This document shows, piece by piece, positions 9,440-17,949 of a stretch of DNA of 64,000 bases. Each line of letters opens with the position of its first letter. Position 1 is the first letter of the stretch. The notes beneath the pieces were generated by a model. It was not told the origin of the DNA. It worked only from the letters and a program-made list of their open reading frames with translations, and did not search any database. The stretch is from NCBI RefSeq assembly GCF_022458895.1, contig NZ_JAINFL010000002.1, positions 1,116,001 to 1,180,000 of the forward strand, read 5' to 3'. The stretch is from Roseihalotalea indica (lineage in GTDB: Bacteria > Bacteroidota > Bacteroidia > Cytophagales > Cyclobacteriaceae). The position numbers and the translations under genes are program-made.

Positions 9440-9838
9440 CTAAGATGAAACCAAATACTGCTCAAGTTGCTGACGAATCTCTGCAGGAATTGACCTTGAT
9501 TGCCGAAGCTGATAATCGTAGTGTACTAAAATAGCTACACCCCGGGCCTGAATTTTTCCCTGCTGAAGTATTTCCTGGGCGATATGAAAGGAAGAGTTTC
9601 CTATTTTGGCAACCGACGTACGAACAACAACATCTTGACCGTATAGCAGTTCGCCCAAAAAATCTATTTCAACCCTGGCTACAATAAGACTCCATTTTTT
9701 TGGATCCAGATCAGGCGTGAATAGCTGGAATAACGGTCTGCGGGCCTGTTCAAACCAGACTGGTACCACAGTATTATTGATATGGCCTAAGGCATCTGTT
9801 TCAGAAAAACGAGGCCTGATAGTTTCCTGTAATATCAT
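9440..9838 (-). CDS. Hotdog-fold acyl-CoA thioesterase (YbgC/FadM/4HBT type)
   Basis: 132 residues from the Met at 9838; another in-frame Met lies six codons upstream at 9856. The N-terminus reads T-I-R-P-R-F-S-E-T-D-A-L-G-H-I-N-N, the 4-hydroxybenzoyl-CoA thioesterase signature with the catalytic Asp of E-T-D and the following H-I-N-N turn, then W-F-E-Q-A-R on the long hotdog helix. Such enzymes hydrolyse acyl-CoA thioesters and act in the cytoplasm as tetramers. The substrate is unknown: members range from YbgC (linked to the Tol-Pal system) to fatty acyl-CoA hydrolases, and no neighbour narrows it down. Confidence 0.85.
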   Translation of the reverse strand: MILQETIRPRFSETDALGHINNTVVPVWFEQARRPLFQLFTPDLDPKKWSLIVARVEIDFLGELLYGQDVVVRTSVAKIGNSSFHIAQEILQQGKIQARGVAILVHYDYQLRQSRSIPAEIRQQLEQYLVSS

Positions 9839-9856
9839 ATAGCCGCGAAAGTACAT

Positions 9857-10398
9857 AATTTTTCATCTGGCTGAGAAACAAAGAGAAACAAAAAGATCAG
9901 ATTGAAAAAAACCTTCTTGCATTTAGGCGTAACATCCAGTTGCACAGACAATCTCCGTCTTTGGAAAGCAAAGAAGACAGCACAAAGAGTGTATAAGGTA
10001 TGCCGACAAAATCGAAGTATCCGAAAGGAATGTTACGAAACATATGAAAGCTCAGACCTTTCGCCACTCTTTCAACAGAAAAATGACATTGTTGGATATT
10101 TTTCTGCTTCCTGGCTATTTCCAGACCATACCTCTTCTTCTAATCATATTGAAACACTGTTTTAGCGTATTGATATGGTATTTTCTCAAGGTGAAGTACT
10201 TCTCAAAATAATGAGAGTAGCGTAATTATCTCCAATCCTGTGAAAAGAGACAGCCTCTTTTCAATTATTACAGTCCTGCCTTTACGATTCAAATGCGCAT
10301 AAATCTGGCACGTCGGGCTACGGTTTTTGTAATCAAGGCTTCATAAGTGGCATCACGTATTGGCCACGAAAATAAAAAGATCAACCCTAAATCTTTGA
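9857..10398. other. Intergenic region with possible decayed coding traces
   Basis: About 540 bp between the thioesterase and the PA14 gene. A TTG-started frame at 9902-10165 (87 codons) has no recognisable features and unusual codon use, and I do not call it. Near 10290-10400 both strands show short stretches with coding-like codon choice: on the minus strand a frame ending I-R-D-A-T-Y-E-A-L-I, on the plus strand a frame broken by one TAA. This could be the remnant of a gene, but I cannot identify it. Confidence 0.35.
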
Positions 10399-10401
10399 TT
10401 G

Positions 10402-13400
10402 ATGGAGCCGAAAGTTTGGATGAATGATGTGAGAAGTTTATTGCTAACCCAAAGTAATGCAATACGTATTTTTTCAGTTATACTTATTTTCTTATTAATT
10501 TCTTATGAAGCATTTTCTACAAAATTAGCCCTTTCCCCTGCTAATGTACAGTCTTATGATATTCCATTAGACAACGGAAGTTACCAGATAACCTTTATAT
10601 TTAAGAAAACTTCTAATATGACCAAAGGAGAGATTTCGGTTATAGCAGAAGGAAATACAATTATTAAAAATTTGGCAAGCCATGCCTTTAGTGGGAACGA
10701 TAATTCTTTCTCAGTAGTAAGGACTGTAAAGGTAGAGGACGGCGAACTAAATATTAATTATAGCTCACCCGTAGCGAAACTAGCTATTTTGCTAAAGAAA
10801 TCTGAAGCTTCTTCATCTCCTACCGATAACGATCCTCCATTAGCCAAGCTGGTGCAATCCTCTGATGCCAGCTACCTTGACGGTGACGATATCACATTAG
10901 TAGCAGAAGTGAGTGATAGCGACGGTAAAGTAACTCAGGCTTCATTCTGGGTTGATGGTAATAAAATTAACGAACAAAATGTATCTACTGCTAGTGGGTA
11001 TGTTTCTTATATCTGGAAATCAGTATCTACTGGTAAGTATGAGGTACAGGTAAAAGTAAAGGATAACGATGGCACTACATCTTCCTCAGCGAAGGTCACT
11101 TATGAAGTAGGAAACCCAGATGGACCAGCCTCTTCACCCGAAGACCCTGAAACCCCGGATTCTCCGGTAGCCGAGGCCGGTGAGCCAGGGTTGCACTATG
11201 CTTATTACGTGGGTGACTGGAAAGCCCTGCCTGATTTTTCTCAATTGCAACCCGTTGATAAAGGCGTGGTGCCTAACTTCACCTTTGCCCCAGCGCAGAA
11301 CCTGTACACCATGGGCTTTGAGTATACCGGCTACCTGCTGATTGAGCAAGCCGGAACCTACACCTTTCATGTAAAGGTGAATGATGGCAGCAACCTGTAC
11401 ATCGATGGTAAAGAAATCGTGAACAACGATGGGTTGAAGCCGGAAGCCCGGGAGAAGTCAGGTAGTGTGGCTTTATCGGTAGGGTATCATCCTATCCGGT
11501 TAACCTTCTTTGAGCAGTGGGGACCTCAGAGCCTGGAAGTACGCTACGAAGGTCCGGGAGTGAAGCTTCAGTTAATTCCGGATAATGTGCTCTTCCTGGA
11601 TGCGCCTGAAGATCAACCAGAACCAGTTAATGAAGCACCGATAGTAAACGCGGGCCAGGATATTGAAATCACCTTACCTAAGAATGAAATTACTCTAAAA
11701 GCAAGTGCTTCTGACCAGGACGGTGAAATCTCAAGTTATCAGTGGAAAAAGATAAGCGGCCCAGCAGCGGCAATTGCAGTCTCTGAGGCTAAAGAGACAA
11801 AAGTGGCGAATCTGGTGGCTGGAACTTATCAGTTTGTAATAACAGTGCAGGATGATAAAGAAGCTAAGGCCTCTGATACTGTAAAAGTAACGGTAAAAGA
11901 AGCGCCGATCGTTGATGAAGGAGACCCAAGATTATACTATACATATTTTGAAGGCGAGTGGTCTAAGCTACCAGATTTTGCTCAACTAAAGGCGGTTAAA
12001 AAAGGAACTGTTTCCAACTTTGACCTCAGCTTACGCCAGCAAAAAGACAATTTCGGGTTTATGTATGAAGGTTACATAGATATCACAACTGCGGGGGCTT
12101 ACCAGTTTTACACTTCTTCAGATGACGGTAGCGCACTGTATATTGATGGTCAGCGAGTGGTAAATAATGACGGCCCGCACGGTAAAAGAGAAGAATCAGG
12201 AAAAATTACCTTGGCTAAAGGAAAGCATCCTATTAAGGTAGTGTATTTTGAACGTGCCGGAAGTGAGGTTTTAGAAGTAAGTTACCAGGGGCCGGATATT
12301 AAGAAGATGCGAATTCCTAGTGAAGTACTTTCGCTGGAAGGTGAGCCTTCCTCAACTCCAGAAGCACCAATCTCTGAGGCCGGTGAGCCAGGGTTGCACT
12401 ATGCTTATTACGTGGGTGACTGGAAAGCCCTGCCTGATTTTTCTCAATTGCAACCCGTTGATGAGGGTGTGGTGCCTAACTTCACCTTTGCCCCAGCGCA
12501 GAACCTGTACACCATGGGCTTTGAGTACACCGGTTACCTGCTGATTGAGCAAGCCGGAACCTACACCTTTCATGTAAAGGTGAATGATGGCAGCAACCTG
12601 TACATCGATGGTAAAGAAATCGTGAACAACGATGGGTTAAAGCCGGAAGCCCGGGAGAAGTCAGGTAGTGTGGCTTTATCGGTAGGGTATCATCCTATCC
12701 GGTTAACCTTCTTTGAGCAGTGGGGACCTCAGAGCCTGGAAGTACGCTACGAAGGTCCGGGAGTGAAGCTTCAGTTAATTCCGGATAATGTGCTCTTCCT
12801 GGATGCGCCTCAAAATAACCCCCTTGAAGATAGTGAGCTAATTTATGTTAACGTACAACAAGGAAAAGAGAAAGCCGCTGCCGGATGGAATAATCTGCAA
12901 AGTACCCCAGTTACAGGAAAACAATGGAATCTACAGAATGCAAATGGTGAGTCTGCAAATATAACTTTGAAACTGGAAACTGACTGGGATGGTGCTAACG
13001 ACAAAGGTTTTATTAGTGGAGACAGCCAAGGAAAATTTCCTGATGCCGTTACGCAAACGTACTATTGGACGAAGGAAACAGAAGCAATCAGCTTAAGTGG
13101 TTTGTCATCAGATAAGTTATATAGCTTTACTTTCTATGCCAGCTCTATGTTTGGTGGAGACCGTACTACAATTTATCAAATTGCTGATCAAGAAGTCCGT
13201 TTGGATGCCTCTTACAATGAGCATAATACGGTAACGATAGAAAATGTACGTCCGGCTGCCGATGGTAAAATAGTGATTGAAGTAAGTCGGGCGGCTGGCT
13301 CTAGCTATGGTTTCCTGGGAGCGCTGATAATAGAAAGTAAGAAATCAGAGGCCCCCTCTGTGAAGCGGGAAGTTATTCAGCAAGAAGATGTGGTACTAGC

Positions 13401-13659
13401 CACTGAGCCAGAAGTTGAAGTTATCAGAACTATCCACACCAATGTATATCCTAATCCGACTATTGGCATGGTAAATATTGAAACCAGTGAAGATGCAACC
13501 TATATGGTTAGCGATTTACAGGGGAATAACATAAAAGAGGATATGATTTCTGCAAATGAAAAAGCTACTCTGGACTTGTCTTCGTTTCCCAGAGGAATTT
13601 ATCTGGTAAAGATCCGTACAGCGTCAGAATGGGCCACACATAAGGTGATTGTGCAATAA
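10402..13659 (+). CDS. Secreted multidomain PA14/PKD protein with T9SS sorting domain
   Basis: 1085 residues from the ATG at 10402; a TTG one codon earlier and an ATG at 10420 are alternatives. Order: signal peptide about 20-45; N-terminal beta domain; Ig-like domain about 143-240 (P-P-L-A start, D-G-D-D-I-T-L); PA14 domain 258-402; PKD domain about 410-500; second, divergent PA14 domain about 507-650; third PA14 domain 659-803, almost identical to the first; a beta-sandwich domain about 820-985; and a type A T9SS sorting domain 1011-1085 (N-V-Y-P-N-P ... G-I-Y-L-V-K). PA14 domains usually bind glycans. No catalytic domain is visible, so a surface-attached or secreted carbohydrate-binding or adhesive role is inferred. 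A terminator follows at 13684. Confidence 0.9.
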   Translation: MEPKVWMNDVRSLLLTQSNAIRIFSVILIFLLISYEAFSTKLALSPANVQSYDIPLDNGSYQITFIFKKTSNMTKGEISVIAEGNTIIKNLASHAFSGNDNSFSVVRTVKVEDGELNINYSSPVAKLAILLKKSEASSSPTDNDPPLAKLVQSSDASYLDGDDITLVAEVSDSDGKVTQASFWVDGNKINEQNVSTASGYVSYIWKSVSTGKYEVQVKVKDNDGTTSSSAKVTYEVGNPDGPASSPEDPETPDSPVAEAGEPGLHYAYYVGDWKALPDFSQLQPVDKGVVPNFTFAPAQNLYTMGFEYTGYLLIEQAGTYTFHVKVNDGSNLYIDGKEIVNNDGLKPEAREKSGSVALSVGYHPIRLTFFEQWGPQSLEVRYEGPGVKLQLIPDNVLFLDAPEDQPEPVNEAPIVNAGQDIEITLPKNEITLKASASDQDGEISSYQWKKISGPAAAIAVSEAKETKVANLVAGTYQFVITVQDDKEAKASDTVKVTVKEAPIVDEGDPRLYYTYFEGEWSKLPDFAQLKAVKKGTVSNFDLSLRQQKDNFGFMYEGYIDITTAGAYQFYTSSDDGSALYIDGQRVVNNDGPHGKREESGKITLAKGKHPIKVVYFERAGSEVLEVSYQGPDIKKMRIPSEVLSLEGEPSSTPEAPISEAGEPGLHYAYYVGDWKALPDFSQLQPVDEGVVPNFTFAPAQNLYTMGFEYTGYLLIEQAGTYTFHVKVNDGSNLYIDGKEIVNNDGLKPEAREKSGSVALSVGYHPIRLTFFEQWGPQSLEVRYEGPGVKLQLIPDNVLFLDAPQNNPLEDSELIYVNVQQGKEKAAAGWNNLQSTPVTGKQWNLQNANGESANITLKLETDWDGANDKGFISGDSQGKFPDAVTQTYYWTKETEAISLSGLSSDKLYSFTFYASSMFGGDRTTIYQIADQEVRLDASYNEHNTVTIENVRPAADGKIVIEVSRAAGSSYGFLGALIIESKKSEAPSVKREVIQQEDVVLATEPEVEVIRTIHTNVYPNPTIGMVNIETSEDATYMVSDLQGNNIKEDMISANEKATLDLSSFPRGIYLVKIRTASEWATHKVIVQ
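11173..11607 (+). repeat. PA14-encoding direct repeat, copy 1
   Basis: 435 bp, 145 codons, covering the first PA14 domain exactly from E-A-G-E-P-G to L-D-A-P. Copy 2 lies 1203 bp downstream at 12376-12810. I count six base differences (98.6% identity) with one amino-acid change, Lys to Glu at codon 11260. The boundaries coincide with domain edges. Confidence 0.95.
12376..12810 (+). repeat. PA14-encoding direct repeat, copy 2
   Basis: Second copy of the 435-bp unit at 11173-11607, in the same frame. The middle PA14 domain (about 11920-12350) is only distantly related, so this is a recent duplication or gene conversion between the outer two and not an ancient triplication. Confidence 0.95.
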
Positions 13660-13683
13660 ATAGCACAAAGTAACCATTTAGAG

Positions 13684-13720
13684 AAAGTGCTGGATAAACA
13701 TTCAGCACTTTTTGCTTTAT
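13684..13720 (+). terminator. Rho-independent terminator after the PA14 gene
   Basis: Stem AAAGTGCTG / CAGCACTTT (13684-13692 and 13703-13711) with a 10-nt loop, followed by TTGCTTTATT. It lies 25 bp after the stop codon. Confidence 0.8.
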
Positions 13721-13773
13721 TGCATCAGTAAGTAAATCTGATCTGAATAACTAATGCTTTGGTGTATTCGTTG

Positions 13774-13781
13774 TACTTTTG
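13774..13781 (+). promoter_or_regulatory. Candidate -7 box (TAnnTTTG) upstream of brkB-like gene
   Basis: TACTTTTG matches the Bacteroidota -7 consensus TAnnTTTG and lies 19 bp before the ATG at 13801. No TTTG is found at the usual 17-23 bp distance upstream; the nearest is only 12 bp away, so only half of the promoter is supported. Confidence 0.4.
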
Positions 13782-13800
13782 AACAAAGACGGCCAGTCTT

Positions 13801-14754
13801 ATGAAACGCTGGAAAAAGCATTGGCGTGTTTTAAGAAAATCGGTGGGTATGCGATTACTTATCGATACCTATAAAGGTTTTTTGCACGATAATCCGATGC
13901 TTTACGGTGCTTCTATTGCCTTTTACATGATTTTTTCCCTTCCGGCACTTCTAATCTTTGCTGTTTATATTGCGGGCTATTTTTATGGAGAGGAAGCCGT
14001 AAAAGGCTCGCTTTATCAGCAAATAGCCACCCATGTAGGGGAAGGTATTGCCAAGCAGGTTCAGAATATTTTACGAAATGTAACCATTAATGAATCTGGC
14101 GCAGTAGCGAAAACTATCGGGTTTACTACGCTTATTTTTAGTGCCACCACTGTTTTTGTAAACATTCAATTAGCACTGAACGAGATTTGGGGTGTCCGGG
14201 CTAAGCCTCAGCGAGGTTGGCTCAAGCTCATCATTGACCGCCTTTTCTCATTTGTTATCGTTGTAAGCCTGGGCGTTATTCTCATGGCTATTCAGATTAT
14301 AGATCTGGCTTTAAAAGTATCCGAGGAGTTCATTTCCCGATTTTTATCCGAATATACAGTCTACCTTATGCAACTGGCCAGCTTGGGAATTAGTATCGCC
14401 ATCGTTACGCTGGTCTTCGCTTTAATTTTTAAACTACTCCCCGACGCTAAAATACGGTGGCGCGATGTTTGGGTAGGTGCTCTGGTAACTACCGTTCTGT
14501 TTGTTTTAGGTAAAGAGCTGATTGGCTTTTATTTAAAAACCAGTAATTTGTCTTCTTCCTACGGTGCCGCCGGTTCGCTAGTCATTTTGCTGATTTGGAT
14601 ATACTATTCTTCGGTTATTTTTTTGGTAGGGGCTGAGTTTACTAAGGCATATTCCCAGCATATTGGAGACGCTATTATTCCCAAAAAGAATGCTGTTCAG
14701 GTAATTAAACAGGAAATTGAGCGGGAAACCGAATCGGAAAAAATTTCCGATTAA
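13801..14754 (+). CDS. YihY/BrkB (UPF0761) family inner membrane protein
   Basis: 317 residues with an N-terminal basic region and six hydrophobic segments. The family pattern is clear: the segment with N-P-M-L-Y-G-A-S-I-A-F-Y-M, then A-L-N-E-I-W-G-V, F-K-L-L-P-D-A-K-I-R-W-R-D-V-W-V-G-A, then Y-G-A-A-G-S-L-V and the last helix with I-F-L-V-G-A-E-F-T. Once annotated as ribonuclease BN, the family has no agreed biochemical function; BrkB was linked to serum resistance in Bordetella. The tail after residue 300 is charged and cytoplasmic. The gene is monocistronic or is followed by the 53-residue membrane protein 64 bp downstream. Confidence 0.9.
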   Translation: MKRWKKHWRVLRKSVGMRLLIDTYKGFLHDNPMLYGASIAFYMIFSLPALLIFAVYIAGYFYGEEAVKGSLYQQIATHVGEGIAKQVQNILRNVTINESGAVAKTIGFTTLIFSATTVFVNIQLALNEIWGVRAKPQRGWLKLIIDRLFSFVIVVSLGVILMAIQIIDLALKVSEEFISRFLSEYTVYLMQLASLGISIAIVTLVFALIFKLLPDAKIRWRDVWVGALVTTVLFVLGKELIGFYLKTSNLSSSYGAAGSLVILLIWIYYSSVIFLVGAEFTKAYSQHIGDAIIPKKNAVQVIKQEIERETESEKISD

Positions 14755-14818
14755 TTCCGCTAAAATATGCAACTTTTCCTCCTGCTTTTAAGTATTAAGC
14801 CTGAATACATTTATTACC

Positions 14819-14980
14819 ATGATAGCCATACTTTCTTATGTTTTTCTGGCCATATATTTAGCGGGAGTGCTATACACCATTGGCCTGTTTTTCTACTTGA
14901 TGACGCAACGTAAGGGAGGTGAAACGCTGCCTCCTTCCAAGCCCAGGAAGTTGATGAAATTTCATCGTCGGGCGGCCTGA
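14819..14980 (+). CDS. 53-residue single-pass membrane protein
   Basis: ATG at 14819 to TGA at 14978-14980. About 28 mostly hydrophobic residues (M-I-A-I-L-S-Y-V-F-L at the start) are followed by a basic tail rich in Lys and Arg (K-P-R-K-L-M-K-F-H-R-R), so the predicted orientation is N-out, C-in. A strong terminator begins 10 bp after the stop, which supports transcription of this unit. No family recognised. It could be cotranscribed with the brkB-like gene 64 bp upstream. Confidence 0.6.
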   Translation: MIAILSYVFLAIYLAGVLYTIGLFFYLMTQRKGGETLPPSKPRKLMKFHRRAA

Positions 14981-14990
14981 TATAAAGTAC

Positions 14991-15019
14991 AGCGGTCTTT
15001 TTAAGGCCGCTTTTTTTTT
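14991..15019 (+). terminator. Rho-independent terminator after the 53-residue protein
   Basis: Nine-pair stem AGCGGTCTT / AAGGCCGCT (one G-U pair), a 3-nt loop, then nine consecutive T. Confidence 0.9.
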
Positions 15020-15065
15020 GATTAGCGAGTTTTGGCTAGCTTTACAGCCAAACAAATAACACTGT

Positions 15066-15518
15066 ATGTATACCGGCCTTCTACACCTTCACTCTGCACT
15101 TCGCTATATCGTCGTAATTCTGGTCATTTTTGCAATTATTAAGGCTTTCACTGGCTGGACGGGCAATAAACCATTTACCGAAGGCGATCGTAAGCTGGGT
15201 TTGTTTGCTCTGATATCGGTTCATGTACAATTAATCATTGGCCTCATTCTATATTTTGTTAGCCCCGTTGTACAAAGCGCTCTGAATGACATGGGATCCG
15301 CCATGCAAAATCCTGAACTTCGCTTCTGGGCAGTAGAACATATTGCTACCAATATCATTGGCATTGCTCTGATTACTGTTGGATATTCTACTGCCAAGCG
15401 CGCTACTAGCGATACAGTGAAGTTTAAACGTATTGCCATATACTATCTAATTGGGTTTATCATTATTATGACTGCCATTCCTTGGCCATTTATGCGGGTA
15501 CCACGTCCTTGGTTCTAG
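15066..15518 (+). CDS. Four-helix membrane protein, cytochrome b-like
   Basis: 150 residues with four transmembrane segments. Conserved-looking histidines sit near membrane ends: H-L-H-S-A-L-R-Y at the start, S-V-H-V-Q in helix two and V-E-H in helix three, an arrangement that could ligate haem. Small proteins of this kind are widespread in Bacteroidota, usually annotated as cytochrome b-like or hypothetical; haem binding is not demonstrated. The gene converges on the photolyase gene with 6 bp between stops. Confidence 0.75.
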   Translation: MYTGLLHLHSALRYIVVILVIFAIIKAFTGWTGNKPFTEGDRKLGLFALISVHVQLIIGLILYFVSPVVQSALNDMGSAMQNPELRFWAVEHIATNIIGIALITVGYSTAKRATSDTVKFKRIAIYYLIGFIIIMTAIPWPFMRVPRPWF

Positions 15519-15524
15519 TTACCC

Positions 15525-16952
15525 TCAATACAACCATTTGCTGAAGGCTACTAGCGGCTCTGGATAGTTTTTACCGATTTTAACTCCCATTTCTTCCAGT
15601 TCTGGCTGTGGAATTTCGCTTGGGTAATGCACCTTCTTACCAGAAATATGCGATAGCTCAGGAATCCAGTGGCGTACATATTCACCCTGTGGATCATACC
15701 GCTGAGCCTGGCTCATAATGTTAAAGTATCGGTTTTCCCGAGGATCATTCCCTACCCCGGCTATGTAATTCCAGTTTCCCCAGTTACTGCATACATCGTA
15801 GTCGATAAGCATTGTTTCAAAATATGAAGCGCCCCAGGTCCAGTTTACCTGTAAATCTTTAATGAGAAAGCTCGCTACGTTTTGTCGCCCCCGATTCGAC
15901 ATAAAACCAGTAGCATTGATCTCTCTCATGTTGGCGTCAATAAAGGGAACTCCGGTTTTTCCGTTTTTCCATTTTTCAAATAAAGCTACATCATTATTCA
16001 GGGTTATTGTTTTATCCTGTATGCCCTCAATATGGAACAGACGGCTGCCGTATTTCTTCGCCATAAACCGAAAGTAATCTCGCCACAGAAGTTCAAAAAT
16101 TAGCCAATAGGTAGATTTATTCTCAATCCGTTCCTGCTCGTACCGCTTTATCTCTTCATAAATAGTTCGGGGCGAGAGAGAGCCGTTGGCTAGCCAGGCA
16201 GAAAATTTAGACGAATAGTCTGCGCCAAGCATGCCGTTGCGGGTTTCTTTATAGTCTTTGAGGTTATTATTTTTCCAAAAGTATTCTTTTAGCCGAGCTA
16301 TTCCCGAAGTCTCACCACCTTGGAATGGTAATACAGCTCTTTCGTCAAAAACAGGCGCACTTAAACCCAATTGCTCTAACGTGGGAATATCTCCTGTAAC
16401 CACACCATCAAGGCTATTGAGAGAGTGGGGGGCAGCAACTGTTTTTCTAATCTGTGTAATCTTCTCGGCTTCTCTTCTAAATTGGGCAAAAATATCGGGT
16501 ACATTATTAATCGGCCAGGGAATATCATCTACGTGCAATAGCGTAGATTGCCAGATAAAGTCTACCTCAATTCTGTGCGAGGTTAATGCGCTTTCCAGTT
16601 TTTCTTCAACTGAGATTTCTTCCGGTGTTACTTCTTTACTAGCAAATACTTGAGAAGCACCAACCTCACTTGCCAGTTGGGTAATAACCTTTTCGGGGAA
16701 ACCATATCGGATAATTAGATCTGATCCAAGGACTTGCAAGTTGTTGCGGAGGTCAATCACTGATTCCAGAAGAAACTGTGCCCGGTATGCGCCTGTTTTC
16801 GGCAACCCAAGTTCGGTGTTATAGAAGTGTCGGGGGTCAAAACAATAAACCGGATAAACGTTATTTGATCTACGTATAGCTTCGTTCAGAGCAACATTAT
16901 CATGTAATCGCAAATCATTCCGAAACCAGAGAATAGAATTCTTATGTGTCAT
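15525..16952 (-). CDS. DASH-type cryptochrome / DNA photolyase
   Basis: 475 residues. The N-terminal photolyase domain starts L-W-F-R-N-D-L-R-L-H-D-N, with V-Y-C-F-D-P-R-H-F typical of the DASH branch. The FAD-binding domain includes the K-E-T-R-N-G-M-L-G-A-D-Y-S-S-K-F-S block, L-L-W-R-D-Y-F-R-F-M-A, N-R-G-R-Q-N-V-A-S-F and D-Y-D-V-C-S-N-W-G-N-W-N-Y. CRY-DASH proteins repair cyclobutane pyrimidine dimers in single-stranded or looped DNA using blue light, with an MTHF antenna. It lies 94 bp downstream of nth on the same strand, so two DNA-repair genes are adjacent. Confidence 0.95.
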   Translation of the reverse strand: MTHKNSILWFRNDLRLHDNVALNEAIRRSNNVYPVYCFDPRHFYNTELGLPKTGAYRAQFLLESVIDLRNNLQVLGSDLIIRYGFPEKVITQLASEVGASQVFASKEVTPEEISVEEKLESALTSHRIEVDFIWQSTLLHVDDIPWPINNVPDIFAQFRREAEKITQIRKTVAAPHSLNSLDGVVTGDIPTLEQLGLSAPVFDERAVLPFQGGETSGIARLKEYFWKNNNLKDYKETRNGMLGADYSSKFSAWLANGSLSPRTIYEEIKRYEQERIENKSTYWLIFELLWRDYFRFMAKKYGSRLFHIEGIQDKTITLNNDVALFEKWKNGKTGVPFIDANMREINATGFMSNRGRQNVASFLIKDLQVNWTWGASYFETMLIDYDVCSNWGNWNYIAGVGNDPRENRYFNIMSQAQRYDPQGEYVRHWIPELSHISGKKVHYPSEIPQPELEEMGVKIGKNYPEPLVAFSKWLY

Positions 16953-17046
16953 AATGTTTAACTATTTTTTTTTATAGTTAAACAGTAATGTAGGCAAAAC
17001 GTTTTTATTGATATTAAGATGGTAGAGCGAAAAGCGAGTAGTAACG

Positions 17047-17691
17047 CTATACGCGATGCTTTTCGTAATAACGGCAAAAATGTGAAAGATCACATGGCTC
17101 ACATTTTGGATTACGAGCCAGGCAAATATATCGCCCATGTAGAATAAGCCAATGATGGGCTTTTCCTACATACTCTTTCGGTATATGCCTCACTAGCTGA
17201 TTCTCAACCTCTAAGGGTGTCTTGGCCGTTTGGGTAACCAATCCCAAGCGTTTCGACACCCGAAATACATGGGTGTCTACCGCCATAGTAGGTTGGTTGA
17301 AAATAACCGAAGAAATAACGTTAGCAGTTTTTCTTCCTACACCTGGCAGTTTTTGTAACTCTTTTACATCACTAGGCACTTCTGAACCAAAATCCTCCAC
17401 CAGCATCTTAGCCATACCGAGCAAGTGCTTGGTTTTATTATTAGGATAAGATATGCTTTTGATGTAGGGAAACAGTTCGTCAAAATTGCTTACTGCAAGG
17501 TGGGCGGGAGTAGGGAATTGCTCAAATAACGGAGGAGTCACAATATTTACCCGTTTGTCTGTACATTGAGCACTGAGGATTACCGAAACCAATAATTCAT
17601 ACGGGTTTCGGTAAACCAGCTCAGTTTCCGGCTCGGGTTTGTGCTCCACGAAGTAAGAGATGAACTCCTGAAATCGTTCTTTCTTGGTCAT
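17047..17691 (-). CDS. nth: Endonuclease III (DNA glycosylase/AP lyase)
   Basis: 214 residues, normal length. Helix-hairpin-helix L-P-G-V-G-R-K-T-A-N-V contains the catalytic Lys, and V-D-T-H-V-F-R-V the catalytic Asp. The C-terminus has the four-cysteine loop C-X6-C-X2-C-X5-C that ligates a [4Fe-4S] cluster. The enzyme removes oxidised pyrimidines and nicks abasic sites. The gene starts 12 bp after the stop of a small gene that itself overlaps an ECF sigma factor gene, so all three are probably one operon. Confidence 0.96.
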   Translation of the reverse strand: MTKKERFQEFISYFVEHKPEPETELVYRNPYELLVSVILSAQCTDKRVNIVTPPLFEQFPTPAHLAVSNFDELFPYIKSISYPNNKTKHLLGMAKMLVEDFGSEVPSDVKELQKLPGVGRKTANVISSVIFNQPTMAVDTHVFRVSKRLGLVTQTAKTPLEVENQLVRHIPKEYVGKAHHWLILHGRYICLARNPKCEPCDLSHFCRYYEKHRV

Positions 17692-17703
17692 AAAAAAAGG
17701 CGA

Positions 17704-17949
17704 CTACTCGTGAGTCACCCGGAGATCATATGTTTTAGAATAAGCCAGAATGTTATTCACGGTCTGGCGCGAAGGCTCTTTTTCAATGGAGGTGCTCTCC
17801 AGCCGACACTTTACTGAGTGTAGCGTTTGAAACATATCCATGAGCTCGCTATCTAAGCAGAGCGCTTCTTCAAATCGGTGGGCTTCTTCAGCCGACATTT
17901 CTTCGTACGTGTATCGTACGGCATCATCTAGGGTAAATGTTTGGATCAT
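17704..17949 (-). CDS. Small partner protein encoded with an ECF sigma factor
   Basis: 81 residues, acidic N-terminal half (Y-E-E-M-S-A-E-E-A-H-R-F-E-E-A-L). Its start overlaps the last 26 bp of the sigma factor gene, a layout typical of anti-sigma or sigma-modulating partners. However, it has no transmembrane helix and no H-X3-C-X2-C zinc motif, so it is not a standard ZAS anti-sigma factor. The A-E-E-A-H-R-F-E motif resembles the N-terminal helix of soluble anti-sigma proteins. Function inferred from context only. Confidence 0.75.
   Translation of the reverse strand: MIQTFTLDDAVRYTYEEMSAEEAHRFEEALCLDSELMDMFQTLHSVKCRLESTSIEKEPSRQTVNNILAYSKTYDLRVTHE

Noticed and set aside
9902..10165. 87-codon plus-strand frame with TTG start
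   Set aside because: No recognisable domain, many rare combinations and no promoter or neighbour support; treated as non-coding.
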